Part shown: positions 1 to 8,542 of the stretch, piece after piece
How the letters are laid out: every line of letters starts with the position of its first letter
Position numbering within the stretch: position 1 is the stretch's first letter
Notes under the pieces: model-generated
Databases searched by the model: none
What the model saw: only the letters and a program-made list of their open reading frames with translations
What the model was told of the DNA's origin: nothing
Position numbers and translations under genes: made by a program
Assembly (NCBI RefSeq): GCF_036625195.1
Contig: NZ_JAZKUG010000001.1
Coordinates: forward strand, 2,480,001 to 2,544,000
Direction: 5' to 3'
From: Accumulibacter sp.
GTDB taxonomy: Bacteria; Pseudomonadota; Gammaproteobacteria; Burkholderiales; Rhodocyclaceae
Length of the DNA: 64,000 nt

Positions 1-218
1 GGGCGAGCAGGCTGGCTCCGGCCATGGGCGTTTCCGGTCTGTTGGGTGCGGTGCGCAGCACCGCTGGCAGCGGCGCGGCTCGATCGGCGAATTCTAAAGG
101 ATTTGCGATGGCCCCGGGAGGCAGGGCGCCGACTAGCGCCGGGGGCGGACTTGGCGTTATGCTCGCGCTCCGTCGTCAGCCGCAATCAACAAACCCAACC
201 AGAGAACTGGAGACAATC

Positions 219-1370
219 GTGCCTGCACTGCTGCCCCAACCCGATCCAGAGGGTCTGCTCGAGTATTCGGTGGTCTATACCGATCGCTCCCTCAACCACA
301 TGTCGCAGCGCTTTCAGGGAGTCATGCGCGATATCGCGCGCATTCTCAAGACGGTTTACAACGGCACGACGGCCATCGTCGTGCCCGGCAGCGGAACCTT
401 CGGCATGGAAGCCGTCGCGCGCCAGTTCGCGAGCGGCCGCAAGTGCCTGATCATCCGCAACGGTTGGTTCAGCTTCCGCTGGACACAGATTCTCGACATG
501 GGGCAGATCCCGTCGGCGAGCATCGTCCTCAAGGCGCGGCGGGTCGGCGACGAGAGGCACTCGCCCTTCGTTCCCCCGCCGATCGACGAGGTGGTGGCGC
601 GCATCCTGGAAGAGAAGCCGGACCTCGTTTTCGCGCCGCATGTCGAAACCGCATCGGGCATGATCCTGCCGAGCGACTACCTGCGTGCGGTCGGTGAGGC
701 GGTCCGTTCCGTCGACGGCTTGTTCGTGCTCGACTGCGTGGCTTCCGGCGCAATCTGGGTGGACATGGTCGCGCACCATGTCGATGTCCTGATCAGCGCG
801 CCGCAAAAGGGCTGGACCGGGATTCCCTGTTGCGCGCTGGTCGTGCTTGGCGAGCGTGCACGCGCCCGCATCGACGCGACGAGCAGCAGCAGCTTCGCCT
901 GCGACCTGAAGAAGTGGATGCAGATCATGGAGACCTACGAGAACGGCGGACACGCCTACCACGCCACCATGCCGACTGACGCCCTGGCGGCGCTGCGCGA
1001 CGTCATGCGCGAGACCGAGAACTACGGTTTCGAGCGTGTCCGCCAGGAGCAACAGGAGGTTGGCCTGCGCGTGCGCGCGCTGCTTGTCGGCAAGGGCTTC
1101 GCGAGCGTTGCTGCCGAGGGTTTCCAGGCGCCGGGAGTGGTCGTCAGCTACACGGATGATCCCGACATCCAGTCCGGCCGCCGGTTCGTCGCCATCGGTC
1201 TGCAGACCGCCGCCGGCGTGCCGTTGCAGTGCGACGAGCCAGCCGATTTCAGCAGTTTCCGGATCGGTCTCTTCGGTCTCGAGAAGCTGCACAACCCTGA
1301 CCGCACGGTGCGCAACCTGGCCGATGCGCTGGCACTTCTGACTCGCCCGGATCCGGCCGAAGCGGCTTGA
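219..1370 (+). CDS. class V aminotransferase (PLP-dependent)
   Basis: The 383-residue product resembles class V aminotransferases of the alanine-glyoxylate aminotransferase type, cytosolic enzymes that move an amino group between an amino acid and a keto acid. The PLP-binding lysine is most likely K197 in the motif SAPQKGW, and a PGSGTFGMEA motif near residue 56 fits the cofactor phosphate-binding loop. I chose the GTG at 219 because GGAG lies about 8 nt upstream. In-frame ATGs upstream (24, 108) would add a low-complexity stretch that looks non-coding. The length fits the family. The substrate cannot be read from sequence, and no operon partner is evident. Class V aminotransferase membership is secure; a specific substrate name would be a guess. 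Confidence 0.85.
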   Translation: MPALLPQPDPEGLLEYSVVYTDRSLNHMSQRFQGVMRDIARILKTVYNGTTAIVVPGSGTFGMEAVARQFASGRKCLIIRNGWFSFRWTQILDMGQIPSASIVLKARRVGDERHSPFVPPPIDEVVARILEEKPDLVFAPHVETASGMILPSDYLRAVGEAVRSVDGLFVLDCVASGAIWVDMVAHHVDVLISAPQKGWTGIPCCALVVLGERARARIDATSSSSFACDLKKWMQIMETYENGGHAYHATMPTDALAALRDVMRETENYGFERVRQEQQEVGLRVRALLVGKGFASVAAEGFQAPGVVVSYTDDPDIQSGRRFVAIGLQTAAGVPLQCDEPADFSSFRIGLFGLEKLHNPDRTVRNLADALALLTRPDPAEAA

Positions 1371-1424
1371 GTGCTCGTCGCATGCGAGGCATTGCCGGCG
1401 ATCGGCGGATACCGACGCTCGTGT

Positions 1425-1667
1425 TCAGGGCGCAGCGATCGGCAGCTTGATGCGTTGCAACCCGTGGCGGACTCTTTCCGCCAGGCGGATTGCTTCGGGA
1501 TCGTCGTAGGGCTTCTGCGTCGTCCATTCGCAGAAGGATGCCATCAGCGCCGCTCTTTCGGCCGTGAACCGGGATACCGCGAGGCCTGCCTCGATGATCG
1601 GGATGAGTGCCGCCGCGGCGCGCAGGCGGTTGATTTCAGGCGTTGCGGGTGGGATCTCTCTCGACAT
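1425..1667 (-). CDS. small hypothetical protein
   Basis: An 80-residue open frame on the minus strand, convergent with the aminotransferase. The product is Ala/Arg-rich and probably helical, ending in LAERVRHGLQRIKLPIAAP. It has no signal peptide and no motif I recognise. The ATG has only a weak ribosome-binding site. I keep it because its composition resembles real protein more than the overlapping plus-strand frame does, but a chance open frame in GC-rich DNA remains possible. No function is proposed. Confidence 0.4.
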   Translation of the reverse strand: MSREIPPATPEINRLRAAAALIPIIEAGLAVSRFTAERAALMASFCEWTTQKPYDDPEAIRLAERVRHGLQRIKLPIAAP

Positions 1668-1801
1668 GCGGCGATTCTAGCGACGCTCTGCAAGCGCGCC
1701 GAAGGACATATTCCACATTTGCTGCGCGGCCGGTGTCGACGGGCTGCCTGACCATGCCCGGCCGCGGGTCGTGCGCGCTGGCCAAGCCTGTTCGCGCTCC
1801 G

Positions 1802-1807
1802 TATAAT
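1802..1807 (+). promoter_or_regulatory. candidate -10 box upstream of the STAND gene
   Basis: A perfect TATAAT stands out in GC-rich DNA about 88 nt upstream of the chosen ATG of the STAND-FGE gene. The -35 region is poor, so an activator or weak basal expression is possible. A GTG at 1817 with GGAG just before it is an alternative start, which would make the message nearly leaderless. Confidence 0.4.
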
Positions 1808-1894
1808 GGAGACGGAGTGGTCGAGCAGCAGGCGGAACGAGATGATTGGTCAGCAGGCAATCGATTCGCAGCGCCGCCAGCCGAGGCTGGATCG

Positions 1895-4183
1895 ATGAAC
1901 GCCAGCCGGAAGACGCTGGGCGGCAAGGCCGGCACGGGGCATTCAGAACCTGGCGCACCTGCCGGGCCGGGTGTCGTCAATCCCTATCCCGGCCTGGCCG
2001 CTTTCAGACCTGCCGGGCAGCGCTTCTTCTTTGGTCGCGAGCGCGACATCGAGCGCGTGCTCGCCCGCTTGGCCGCGAGTCGCCTGGTCAGTATCGTCGG
2101 CAGCTCGGGAACCGGCAAGTCCTCGCTCGTCGCCGCCGGTGTCGCCGCCAGGCTGGCCGAGCGGCCCAGTGGGCTCGCTTACCTGCCGTGCGAGCCGCAG
2201 TCGAGCCCGTTCCGGCAGCTGGGGGAAGTGCTCCTGCGATCGGGGCCACTGGCGGCACGCGCCGACCTGCGCGCCGCGCTGTTCGAACAGGAGCCGCTGG
2301 CAGCCTGCGAGGAGCGCCTGGCGACGGCGATCACGACGTCGTTGCGGCAGATGTCGCTGCCCGCGCTGTTGCTGCTCGACCAGTTCGAGGAACTTTTCAG
2401 CTGCACTCCTCCGGCAAGTGCGCGCCGTTTTCGCGTCCTCCTCGATTCGCTGCTCGGCATCGACACGCTGCACATCGTGCTGACCCTGCGCAGCGAGTTC
2501 ACGGCCCGTCTGCTGGAGTGGCTCGGCGAGGATCTGCTGCGCGCCTCGCTGCTCGTCCTCGGCCCGATCACCGACGAGGCGGCGCTGCGCGAGATCATCA
2601 CGGGACCGGCGGCCGCGCTGGGTGTGCCGGTGCAGCCGGATCTGCTGGCCACCCTGCTGCCGGCGGCGACCGCTGCCCGCGGGGCGCTGCCACTGATCTC
2701 GCTGACCCTGGAGCGGCTCTACGAGCAGCGCCACCCGGAAAAGGGCCTGACCCTGGAGGCCTATCAGCGCATCGGCGGCCTGGCGAGCGCCGTCGGCAGT
2801 GTCGCCGCCGACATCGAGAGACTGATCGCGGACGACCCCGAACTGGATGCGGCGTGCTCGCGGCTGTTCACCGAGCTGGCGACGGTGATCGACCAGTTGC
2901 CGACCCGCCGCATCTTGGACATTGCGACCCTGCGCAGCGATCAGCCGCTGGCACGCCTGGTCGAGCTTCTGCGCCGGCAGGGTTTCATCGTCGATAACGA
3001 TGAACGCCACATCGAGCTGGCGCATGAGATGCTGCTCAGTCACTGGCCGCGCCTGCGCCAGTGGTGTGCGCATCATCGCGACAGCCTGGTGTTGCGTCGG
3101 CAGGCCAAACAGGCGGCACGCGACTGGCGCCGTGGCGGCGAGCAGGGCGCCTGGCAGCAGGCTGCAGGCGGCAGCGAGGGAAGCGCCGGGCGTTGGCGCT
3201 GGGAACAGCAGCGACCCGCCTTGCTGGCATTGCACGAGCTTGCCCATCGTCCGCCGCCGCCATCCGACGCCGACTTCAGCGATGCCGGTATAGTCGCCTG
3301 GCGTGGGCTCGCCGCTGGCATGGAGAGCTACCTGCACAGTTTCCTGCGGCCGGAGCCGCTGATCCTCATCGACGAACTGGCGATCGACGGCACGACCCAT
3401 GAACGCCGTGAGGAAATCGGTCTGCGTCTAAACCAGATGGGTGATCCGCGGCGCGGTGTCGGGCTCGCGGCCGATGGCCTGCCGGATATCGCCTGGGTCG
3501 ATGTCGCTGCCGGCGAGGTCGAGATCGAAGGGCCGGCGCAGCGCCACTTCGTCGTCGAGCCCCTGCGTGTGGCGCGCTATCCGGTCACCTGGCAGCAGTA
3601 CGGCGCCTTTGTCACCGCCAGCGATGGCTACCGTGACCGGCGCTGGTGGCGGCGGCTGGTCCAACGCAAGCAGCCCGGCGAGGCGCGGTGGGCTGGCAAC
3701 AACTACCCGGCGATCAACGTCTGCTGGGCTGATGCGGTCGCCTTCTGTCGCTGGCTCAGCGCACGCTGGGGCCTCGTGGGGGGGCAGGTGGTGCGTCTGC
3801 CGACGGAGTGGGAGTGGCAGTGGATTGCGCAGGGCGGCGCCAGTCGTCGCTGCTACCCGTGGGGGGACGACTGGCGGCCGGCGCTCGCCAACAGCCACGA
3901 GAGCGGTGTCGGCCGCACCGTTGCCGTCGGCATGTATCCGCTGGGGGCCGCCGCTGGTGTCTACGATCTGGCCGGCAACGTCTGGGAATGGTGTCTCAAC
4001 GAATATCATGTGCCGGGCAACGTGCAGGTTGGTGGCAATGAGCCGCGCGCCTTGCGTGGCGGATCGTGGCTCGACTTCCCGGGCGATCTGCGCTGTGGCA
4101 GGCGGGAGGCCTTTCCGCCCGACGAGCGCGACGGCGACATCGGTTTCCGGATCGTTCTCGCGCAGCCGTTCGAGGCTGCCTAG
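1895..4183 (+). CDS. STAND-type NTPase fused to FGE-sulfatase (SUMF1-like) domain
   Basis: The 762-residue protein has two parts. The N-terminal part resembles the nSTAND1 NTPase group: an NPYPGLAAF...FFFGRE entry motif, a Walker A VGSSGTGKSSL near residues 66-76, a Walker B-like LLLLDQFEELF near 158-168, and a helical winged-helix/arm region. From about residue 555 a formylglycine-generating-enzyme-like domain follows (VARYPVTWQQY, LPTEWEWQWIAQGG, YPWGDDW, GNVWEWC, ALRGGSW, GFRIVL). STAND proteins are signal-responsive switches, many of them acting in conflict or cell-death systems. FGE-like domains often serve as ligand-binding or effector modules rather than sulfatase activators. There are no transmembrane segments and no sulfatase nearby. 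The ATG has GAGG about 8 nt upstream. The role in defence or signalling is inference. Confidence 0.8.
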   Translation: MNASRKTLGGKAGTGHSEPGAPAGPGVVNPYPGLAAFRPAGQRFFFGRERDIERVLARLAASRLVSIVGSSGTGKSSLVAAGVAARLAERPSGLAYLPCEPQSSPFRQLGEVLLRSGPLAARADLRAALFEQEPLAACEERLATAITTSLRQMSLPALLLLDQFEELFSCTPPASARRFRVLLDSLLGIDTLHIVLTLRSEFTARLLEWLGEDLLRASLLVLGPITDEAALREIITGPAAALGVPVQPDLLATLLPAATAARGALPLISLTLERLYEQRHPEKGLTLEAYQRIGGLASAVGSVAADIERLIADDPELDAACSRLFTELATVIDQLPTRRILDIATLRSDQPLARLVELLRRQGFIVDNDERHIELAHEMLLSHWPRLRQWCAHHRDSLVLRRQAKQAARDWRRGGEQGAWQQAAGGSEGSAGRWRWEQQRPALLALHELAHRPPPPSDADFSDAGIVAWRGLAAGMESYLHSFLRPEPLILIDELAIDGTTHERREEIGLRLNQMGDPRRGVGLAADGLPDIAWVDVAAGEVEIEGPAQRHFVVEPLRVARYPVTWQQYGAFVTASDGYRDRRWWRRLVQRKQPGEARWAGNNYPAINVCWADAVAFCRWLSARWGLVGGQVVRLPTEWEWQWIAQGGASRRCYPWGDDWRPALANSHESGVGRTVAVGMYPLGAAAGVYDLAGNVWEWCLNEYHVPGNVQVGGNEPRALRGGSWLDFPGDLRCGRREAFPPDERDGDIGFRIVLAQPFEAA

Positions 4184-4325
4184 CGCGGCGGCAGCGCGCC
4201 GCCCCGCCTGCGCCGGCTACGCTTCGCCCGTAGGTTGTGAATCATTCGACGCTACGACCGATTCGCCGCTTGGCCCGCGCGCCCGCGCCGGGCATCCCTG
4301 CATGCTCGTGATGATTTCGTCACAG

Positions 4326-4859
4326 TCAGGCGTCCGGGCGCTCCTGGGTAACCCAGATCAGGCGACTGGTGTCGAAACCGAGCGCGCTGGCCTTGTCGAC
4401 GAGCAACTGCCGGAGTCTTGGTGGCAACTCGCGCTCGCGCGACAGGATCCACAGATAGTCGCGGCTCGGCCCGACTACCAGCGACCAGCGGTAATCGCGC
4501 TCATCGAGCGCGGCAATGTGGTAGCCGCCATAGAAGCGGCCGAAGAAGGAGACCTTGAGAGATCCGGTGCCGCTATCGCCAAGTGGCAACGCTTTGCCGA
4601 TCGCTTCCTTCCAGCCTTGCTGTTGCGCGCTGTAGCCGCGATTGAGCACCTCGATGCTGCCGTCCGGCAGCAGTCGATAGCGTGCCGAAACGTCGCTCAG
4701 CCCATGCTCGAAGGAATGGTCGAGGCGGGCAATCTCGTACCACTTGCCGAGGTAGCGATCGAGCTGGAAGTTTCTGACCGGCTCGATGCCGTCCGGGATG
4801 CCGGTGCAGCCGCCGAGCAGCAGTCCGCAGCAAAGAAGCAGGGGGCGCAGGAGGTTCAT
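4326..4859 (-). CDS. blc: Blc-type outer-membrane lipocalin lipoprotein
   Basis: The 177-residue product matches bacterial lipocalin Blc in length and layout. A signal peptide ends in a lipobox (LLGGC, Cys18), so the mature protein is lipid-anchored in the envelope. The lipocalin signature GKWYEIARLDHSFEHG follows near residue 36, and the strand-rich barrel has the usual later motifs (FFGRFYGGYHIAALD, YLWILSRE). The family binds lipids such as lysophospholipids and is linked to envelope maintenance. I chose the ATG at 4859 because it puts the hydrophobic signal directly at the N-terminus; longer in-frame starts add an implausible charged leader. Its stop lies about 140 bp from the end of the STAND-FGE gene. 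Confidence 0.9.
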   Translation of the reverse strand: MNLLRPLLLCCGLLLGGCTGIPDGIEPVRNFQLDRYLGKWYEIARLDHSFEHGLSDVSARYRLLPDGSIEVLNRGYSAQQQGWKEAIGKALPLGDSGTGSLKVSFFGRFYGGYHIAALDERDYRWSLVVGPSRDYLWILSRERELPPRLRQLLVDKASALGFDTSRLIWVTQERPDA

Positions 4860-4999
4860 GAAGTCTAGCGTGATGGATGATGCATCCTGGACAGCGAACC
4901 CCTGCGATGGTTCGGCCGGATCTGCGCTGTGCGCTGCCCGACCGCCCGGACCGACCCTGGGGATCGTGGCGCCAGCGGCCCTGCCGCGCGGTGGCGTGC

Positions 5000-5005
5000 T
5001 AGAAT
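5000..5005 (+). promoter_or_regulatory. candidate -10 box for thiS (near-leaderless start)
   Basis: TAGAAT ends 9 nt before the thiS ATG, and no purine-rich Shine-Dalgarno sequence lies between (the spacer is C-rich). A transcript starting at the normal distance would begin about 3 nt before the ATG, giving a leaderless or nearly leaderless message. I see no TPP riboswitch in the upstream 150 bp. Confidence 0.35.
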
Positions 5006-5014
5006 TCACCCCCC

Positions 5015-5215
5015 ATGGAACTTCTGATCAACGGCGATAGGCGCCGCTTTCCCTCGTCGCTGACGGTCGCCGAACTCATCGTTGCCCTCGGGCACGGCGG
5101 CAAGCGGATCGCTGTCGAACGCAACGGTGAGATCGTTCCGCGTGGCCTGCACGGCGAAACCGCGCTGGTCGATGGTGACCGGATCGAGATCGTGGTTGCC
5201 GTCGGTGGCGGCTGA
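5015..5215 (+). CDS. thiS: sulfur carrier protein ThiS
   Basis: The 66-residue product is a ubiquitin-fold sulfur carrier for thiamine thiazole synthesis. ThiF adenylates its C-terminal glycine, which is then loaded as thiocarboxylate to donate sulfur to ThiG. The C-terminus reads VAVGGG, which supplies the required terminal Gly-Gly. NGEIVPRGLH and LVDGDRIEIV are typical ThiS motifs. It lies 24 bp upstream of thiG, a classic pairing. There is no Shine-Dalgarno sequence, and a -10 box lies just before the ATG. Confidence 0.95.
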   Translation: MELLINGDRRRFPSSLTVAELIVALGHGGKRIAVERNGEIVPRGLHGETALVDGDRIEIVVAVGGG

Positions 5216-5239
5216 ACCCCATCAACAAGTGAAAGACCC

Positions 5240-6034
5240 ATGCATCCTGCAACCCATGGCCTGACGGTCGCTGGCCGGACCTACCGCTCGCGTCTGCTCG
5301 TCGGTACCGGCAAGTACAAGGATTTTGCCGAGACGCGGGCAGCGATCGAAGCTGCCGGTGCCGAGATCGTCACCGTCGCCATCCGCCGCACCAACATCGG
5401 CCAGGATGCCGCTGCGCCGAACCTGCTCGACGTGCTGCCGCCGTCGCAGTTCACCATACTGCCGAATACCGCCGGCTGCTACACCGCGGCCGATGCGGTG
5501 CGGACCCTGCGCCTTGCGCGCGAACTGCTCGATGGGCACCCGCTGTGCAAGCTCGAGGTTCTGGGTGATCCGGCGACGCTCTTCCCGAACATGCCGGAAA
5601 CGCTCAAGGCAGCGCAGACGCTCGTCGGCGAGGGCTTCGAGGTGATGGTCTACTGTGCCGACGATCCGATCCAGGCACGCATGCTCGAGGACATCGGCTG
5701 CGTCGCGGTGATGCCGCTGGCGTCGCTGATCGGTTCCGGCATGGGGATCGTCAATCCCTGGAACCTGCGCCTGATCATCGACAATGCGAAGGTACCCGTG
5801 CTCGTCGATGCCGGCGTCGGTACGGCATCCGACGCGGCGATCGCGATGGAACTCGGTTGCGACGGCGTGCTGATGAATACCGCCATCGCCCATGCGCGTG
5901 ATCCGGTGCTCATGGCGAGTGCGATGAAGAAGGCGGTCGAGGCCGGGCGCGAGGCCTTCCTGGCCGGACGCATGGCACGCAAGCATTACTCGGCGGATCC
6001 CTCATCACCGACGAGCGGCCTGATCGGCTCCTAG
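5240..6034 (+). CDS. thiG: thiazole synthase ThiG
   Basis: The 264-residue TIM-barrel enzyme condenses 1-deoxy-D-xylulose 5-phosphate, dehydroglycine or glycine imine, and ThiS thiocarboxylate into the thiazole of thiamine. Family motifs are LLVGTGKYKDF near the N-terminus, TVAIRRTN, PNTAGC, CKLEVLGD (probably the lysine that forms the imine with the sugar), MPLASLIGSGMGI and LVDAGVGTASDAA. The length is normal for ThiG. It follows thiS in the same operon, and trmB starts 3 bp after its stop. Confidence 0.97.
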   Translation: MHPATHGLTVAGRTYRSRLLVGTGKYKDFAETRAAIEAAGAEIVTVAIRRTNIGQDAAAPNLLDVLPPSQFTILPNTAGCYTAADAVRTLRLARELLDGHPLCKLEVLGDPATLFPNMPETLKAAQTLVGEGFEVMVYCADDPIQARMLEDIGCVAVMPLASLIGSGMGIVNPWNLRLIIDNAKVPVLVDAGVGTASDAAIAMELGCDGVLMNTAIAHARDPVLMASAMKKAVEAGREAFLAGRMARKHYSADPSSPTSGLIGS

Positions 6035-6036
6035 CC

Positions 6037-6780
6037 ATGGCGGATGGCGAAGCGGTGGAGCGCGCCGGACGCGCGGCGCACATCCGCAGTTTCGTGCTGC
6101 GGCAGGGGCGCCTGTCGAATGCCCAGCAGCGCTACCACCAGCAAATGATGGCGAGCATCGGCGTTCCCTATCGCGCGGCGGCGGTCGACCTCGACCTGCT
6201 GTTCGGGCGCCGGGCGGCCCGCATCCTTGAAATCGGCTTTGGCATGGGCGAGACCTCGGCGGCGATCGCCGCGGCACATCCGGAGAACGATTACCTCGGC
6301 GTCGAAGTGCATACGCCCGGAGTCGGCAGCCTGTGCAAGCTGGTCGCCGAAATGGGGCTGACCAACCTGCGCATCGTCCAGCACGACGCCGTCGAGGTGC
6401 TGCGCGACATGCTGCCGCCAGCCTCGCTCGACGGCGCGCACATCTTCTTCCCCGATCCCTGGCCGAAGACGCGTCATCACAAGCGGCGCCTGCTGCAGCC
6501 GGCCTTCGTCGAGATGCTCGCCAGTCGCCTGCGCGCGGGTGGCTACATCCACTGTGCCACCGACTGGGAGGAGTACGCGCAGCAGATGCTGGCCGTCCTG
6601 TCGGCCGACCGCCTGCTGGAGAACACCGCGGCCGCTTTTGCACCGCGCCCCGCGCATCGTCAGCCGACCCGTTTCGAGCAGCGTGGACTGCGTCTGGGGC
6701 ACGGCGTGTGGGATCTGATCTTCCGCCGGCGGCAGGATTCACTGCAGGCGGAAGATCACCGGCAGGATCAACTCGCGTGA
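6037..6780 (+). CDS. trmB: tRNA (guanine-N7)-methyltransferase
   Basis: The 247-residue Rossmann-fold methyltransferase makes m7G at position 46 of tRNA using S-adenosylmethionine. The SAM motif LEIGFGMGETS is near residues 66-76, and the TrmB signature FFPDPWPKTRHHKRRL near 136-151. An N-terminal FVLRQGRLSNAQQ segment is also typical. The start is 3 bp after thiG, so the two are translated from one message, an arrangement I associate with betaproteobacteria. Its last 42 bp overlap the convergent TonB-like gene. Confidence 0.95.
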   Translation: MADGEAVERAGRAAHIRSFVLRQGRLSNAQQRYHQQMMASIGVPYRAAAVDLDLLFGRRAARILEIGFGMGETSAAIAAAHPENDYLGVEVHTPGVGSLCKLVAEMGLTNLRIVQHDAVEVLRDMLPPASLDGAHIFFPDPWPKTRHHKRRLLQPAFVEMLASRLRAGGYIHCATDWEEYAQQMLAVLSADRLLENTAAAFAPRPAHRQPTRFEQRGLRLGHGVWDLIFRRRQDSLQAEDHRQDQLA

Positions 6781-7263
6781 CTGCGCCCAGTGCGCCCGAC
6801 CCATGGCGTAAGCCGCCTTCACCGCCGCCTGGTCGAGGATGGCGTGGCCACTCCCGGCGGCGACTTGGACGTCGACGACGCTGCCATCGTCGGCCAGCCG
6901 GAGGAGCAGGCGGACCTCACCCTCGATGCCACGGGCGACGGCTTCGGGTGGATAGTAGAGATGTTGCGCGAGCTTGCGTTGCGCGGCCTCGACCTGACGA
7001 CGCGCCACTGCCCGCGACGTCCCAGTGGCGGCGGCCGGTCGCGGTGGCGTGGTCGCCGCTGCCGGCGATGGGTCGCTGGTCGACAGCGTGTCCTTCAGCA
7101 GCGGCTCATCGCGGGCCGGCAGCTGCCGGATTGGCGGTTGCAGCGAGGCCTGCAGCCGTGGCGTCGGCGGTGGCTGGAAGTCGAATGCGACGACGTTCCA
7201 CCACAGCACGGCGGCGTGCAGAAGGAGCGACAGGGCCAGTGCGGGAAGGAGCTGAAACGACAT
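6739..7263 (-). CDS. TonB-like energy transducer
   Basis: The 174-residue protein has one N-terminal transmembrane helix (LLPALALSLLLHAAVLWW), a proline-rich periplasmic spacer, and a C-terminal TonB domain (YYPPEAVARGIEGEVRLLLRL, SGHAILDQAAVKA). TonB proteins carry proton-motive-force energy from ExbB-ExbD to outer-membrane receptors; an exbB-exbD pair lies at 62.0-63.1 kb but is not linked. The ATG at 7263 places the membrane helix at the N-terminus. It is short for TonB. No outer-membrane receptor gene is adjacent, so the partner is unknown. It is divergent from the ankyrin gene. Confidence 0.85.
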   Translation of the reverse strand: MSFQLLPALALSLLLHAAVLWWNVVAFDFQPPPTPRLQASLQPPIRQLPARDEPLLKDTLSTSDPSPAAATTPPRPAAATGTSRAVARRQVEAAQRKLAQHLYYPPEAVARGIEGEVRLLLRLADDGSVVDVQVAAGSGHAILDQAAVKAAYAMGRAHWAQSRELILPVIFRLQ

Positions 7264-7352
7264 GAGCCTGACATTGTGAAGCAAAAGTGCCGCTGGCGAC
7301 AGCGCGTGGAGCGACTGATCGGTGTGACCGAAACCGCGTGGAGGAAAGGACC

Positions 7353-8504
7353 GTGAGCTACTCGCTGGGCAGGGCGGGCGCCTGCCTGCTGCTGATCTGC
7401 TGCCTGATGGTGTCGCCGTTGGCGGCGCAGGTGCCGACACCCAGTCCGGCCAGCTTTGAGTTCGCGGTCGAGCGGGGTGATCTGCGAACCGTCCGGAGCT
7501 GGCTCGCGCAGGGGCTGAATCCCGAGTACGAGGCGGCGCACATCGGCACCGGCCTGATGGTTGCCGCCTGGTATGGGAACATCGAGATGATGGCGCTGTT
7601 CGTCGAGCACGGTGCCGACGTGCGGCGGGTCAATCGCCATGGCGAGCAGGCCTTGCAGCTCGCGGCCTGGGGCGGGCATCTCGAGGCGGTGCAGTGGCTG
7701 CTCGAACGGGGCGCCCCGCTCGATCGTTCGGGCAACCAGTGGAGCGCGCTGCACTATGCCGCCTTCAACGGCCATGGCAAGGTCGCCAGGGATCTCATTG
7801 CTCGGGGTGCCAACGTCAACGCGCGGGCGCCCAACGGCGCCACGCCACTGATGATGGCGGCGCGCGAAGGACATCTCGAGCAGGCGCGCGAACTGCTCGA
7901 AGCGGGGGCCAGCCCGAGCCTGCAGAGCGACTGGGGCGACAATGCGCTGACAATGGCGATGCGCTACAACCATCTCCGTCTGGCGAAGATGATCGCGTCG
8001 CCGGAGGAGTTCGCCGTGGTGGTCAAGGCGCCACCCGAGAGCTTTGGTGAAGCGAGTCGTTCGGCGGCGCTGCCACCGACGGTCGAAGCGATCATGCGCG
8101 AAATCAGGGTGGCCGAGGCCGAGGGGCGGCCCAGTGCGGAACTGCACGAACGGCTGCGTGCCGCGGTCGGCGAGTTGCGTCGAGCCAGCCCGCAGCCGCT
8201 GGTGCAGCGACCGATGCCACGGCCCTACCAGCCGCGCTCGATGGTCATCACGGCTCGTCGAGCGCAGCCCGCGGCGGAACGCGTGCAGGTGGTCGTCGAT
8301 GGCGCACCGGGCGTCGCGGCGGGCGGTTCGGCCGTGGTCGGAGGGAAGCCGTCTGGCGCGGCCGCGGCCGCGCGCGAACGCAGTCTGGCGGCGGCGCAGG
8401 CGGCCGATCTGCTGCGCCAGATCCGCGTCCGCGAGGCGCAGGGTTTGCCCAGCGAGGCGCTTCACCAGCAACTGCAGCAGGCGGTCGACGCGCTGAAACC
8501 GTAG
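7353..8504 (+). CDS. exported ankyrin-repeat protein
   Basis: The 383-residue protein begins with a signal peptide (hydrophobic core CLLLICCLMVSPLAAQ, cleavage probably after LAA). About five ankyrin repeats follow over residues 35-215, seen as repeated GxTxLMxAA and LLExGA motifs (LMVAAWYGNIEMM, LQLAAWGGHLEAV, LHYAAFNGHGKVA, LMMAAREGHLEQA). The C-terminal half is Ala/Arg-rich and contains two related helices, one near EIRVAEAEGRPSAELHERL and one near IRVREAQGLPSEALHQQL, which look like a short internal duplication. Ankyrin repeats bind other proteins; the partner is unknown. The GTG start is preceded by GAGGAAAGG. The protein is probably periplasmic. Confidence 0.85.
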   Translation: MSYSLGRAGACLLLICCLMVSPLAAQVPTPSPASFEFAVERGDLRTVRSWLAQGLNPEYEAAHIGTGLMVAAWYGNIEMMALFVEHGADVRRVNRHGEQALQLAAWGGHLEAVQWLLERGAPLDRSGNQWSALHYAAFNGHGKVARDLIARGANVNARAPNGATPLMMAAREGHLEQARELLEAGASPSLQSDWGDNALTMAMRYNHLRLAKMIASPEEFAVVVKAPPESFGEASRSAALPPTVEAIMREIRVAEAEGRPSAELHERLRAAVGELRRASPQPLVQRPMPRPYQPRSMVITARRAQPAAERVQVVVDGAPGVAAGGSAVVGGKPSGAAAAARERSLAAAQAADLLRQIRVREAQGLPSEALHQQLQQAVDALKP

Positions 8505-8542
8505 CCGCGGCAGTCCGTCGCTGCGCCGGCTGGCGGCGACGA

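Noticed and set aside
1..25. Minus-strand ATG at 25 reading M-A-G-A-S-L-L-A out of the window
   Set aside because: Only eight codons are visible, with a weak ribosome-binding site; it could be the start of a secreted or membrane protein but cannot be supported.
4860..5014. TPP riboswitch upstream of thiS
   Set aside because: The conserved THI-box elements are not seen, and the -10 box position leaves no room for a leader.
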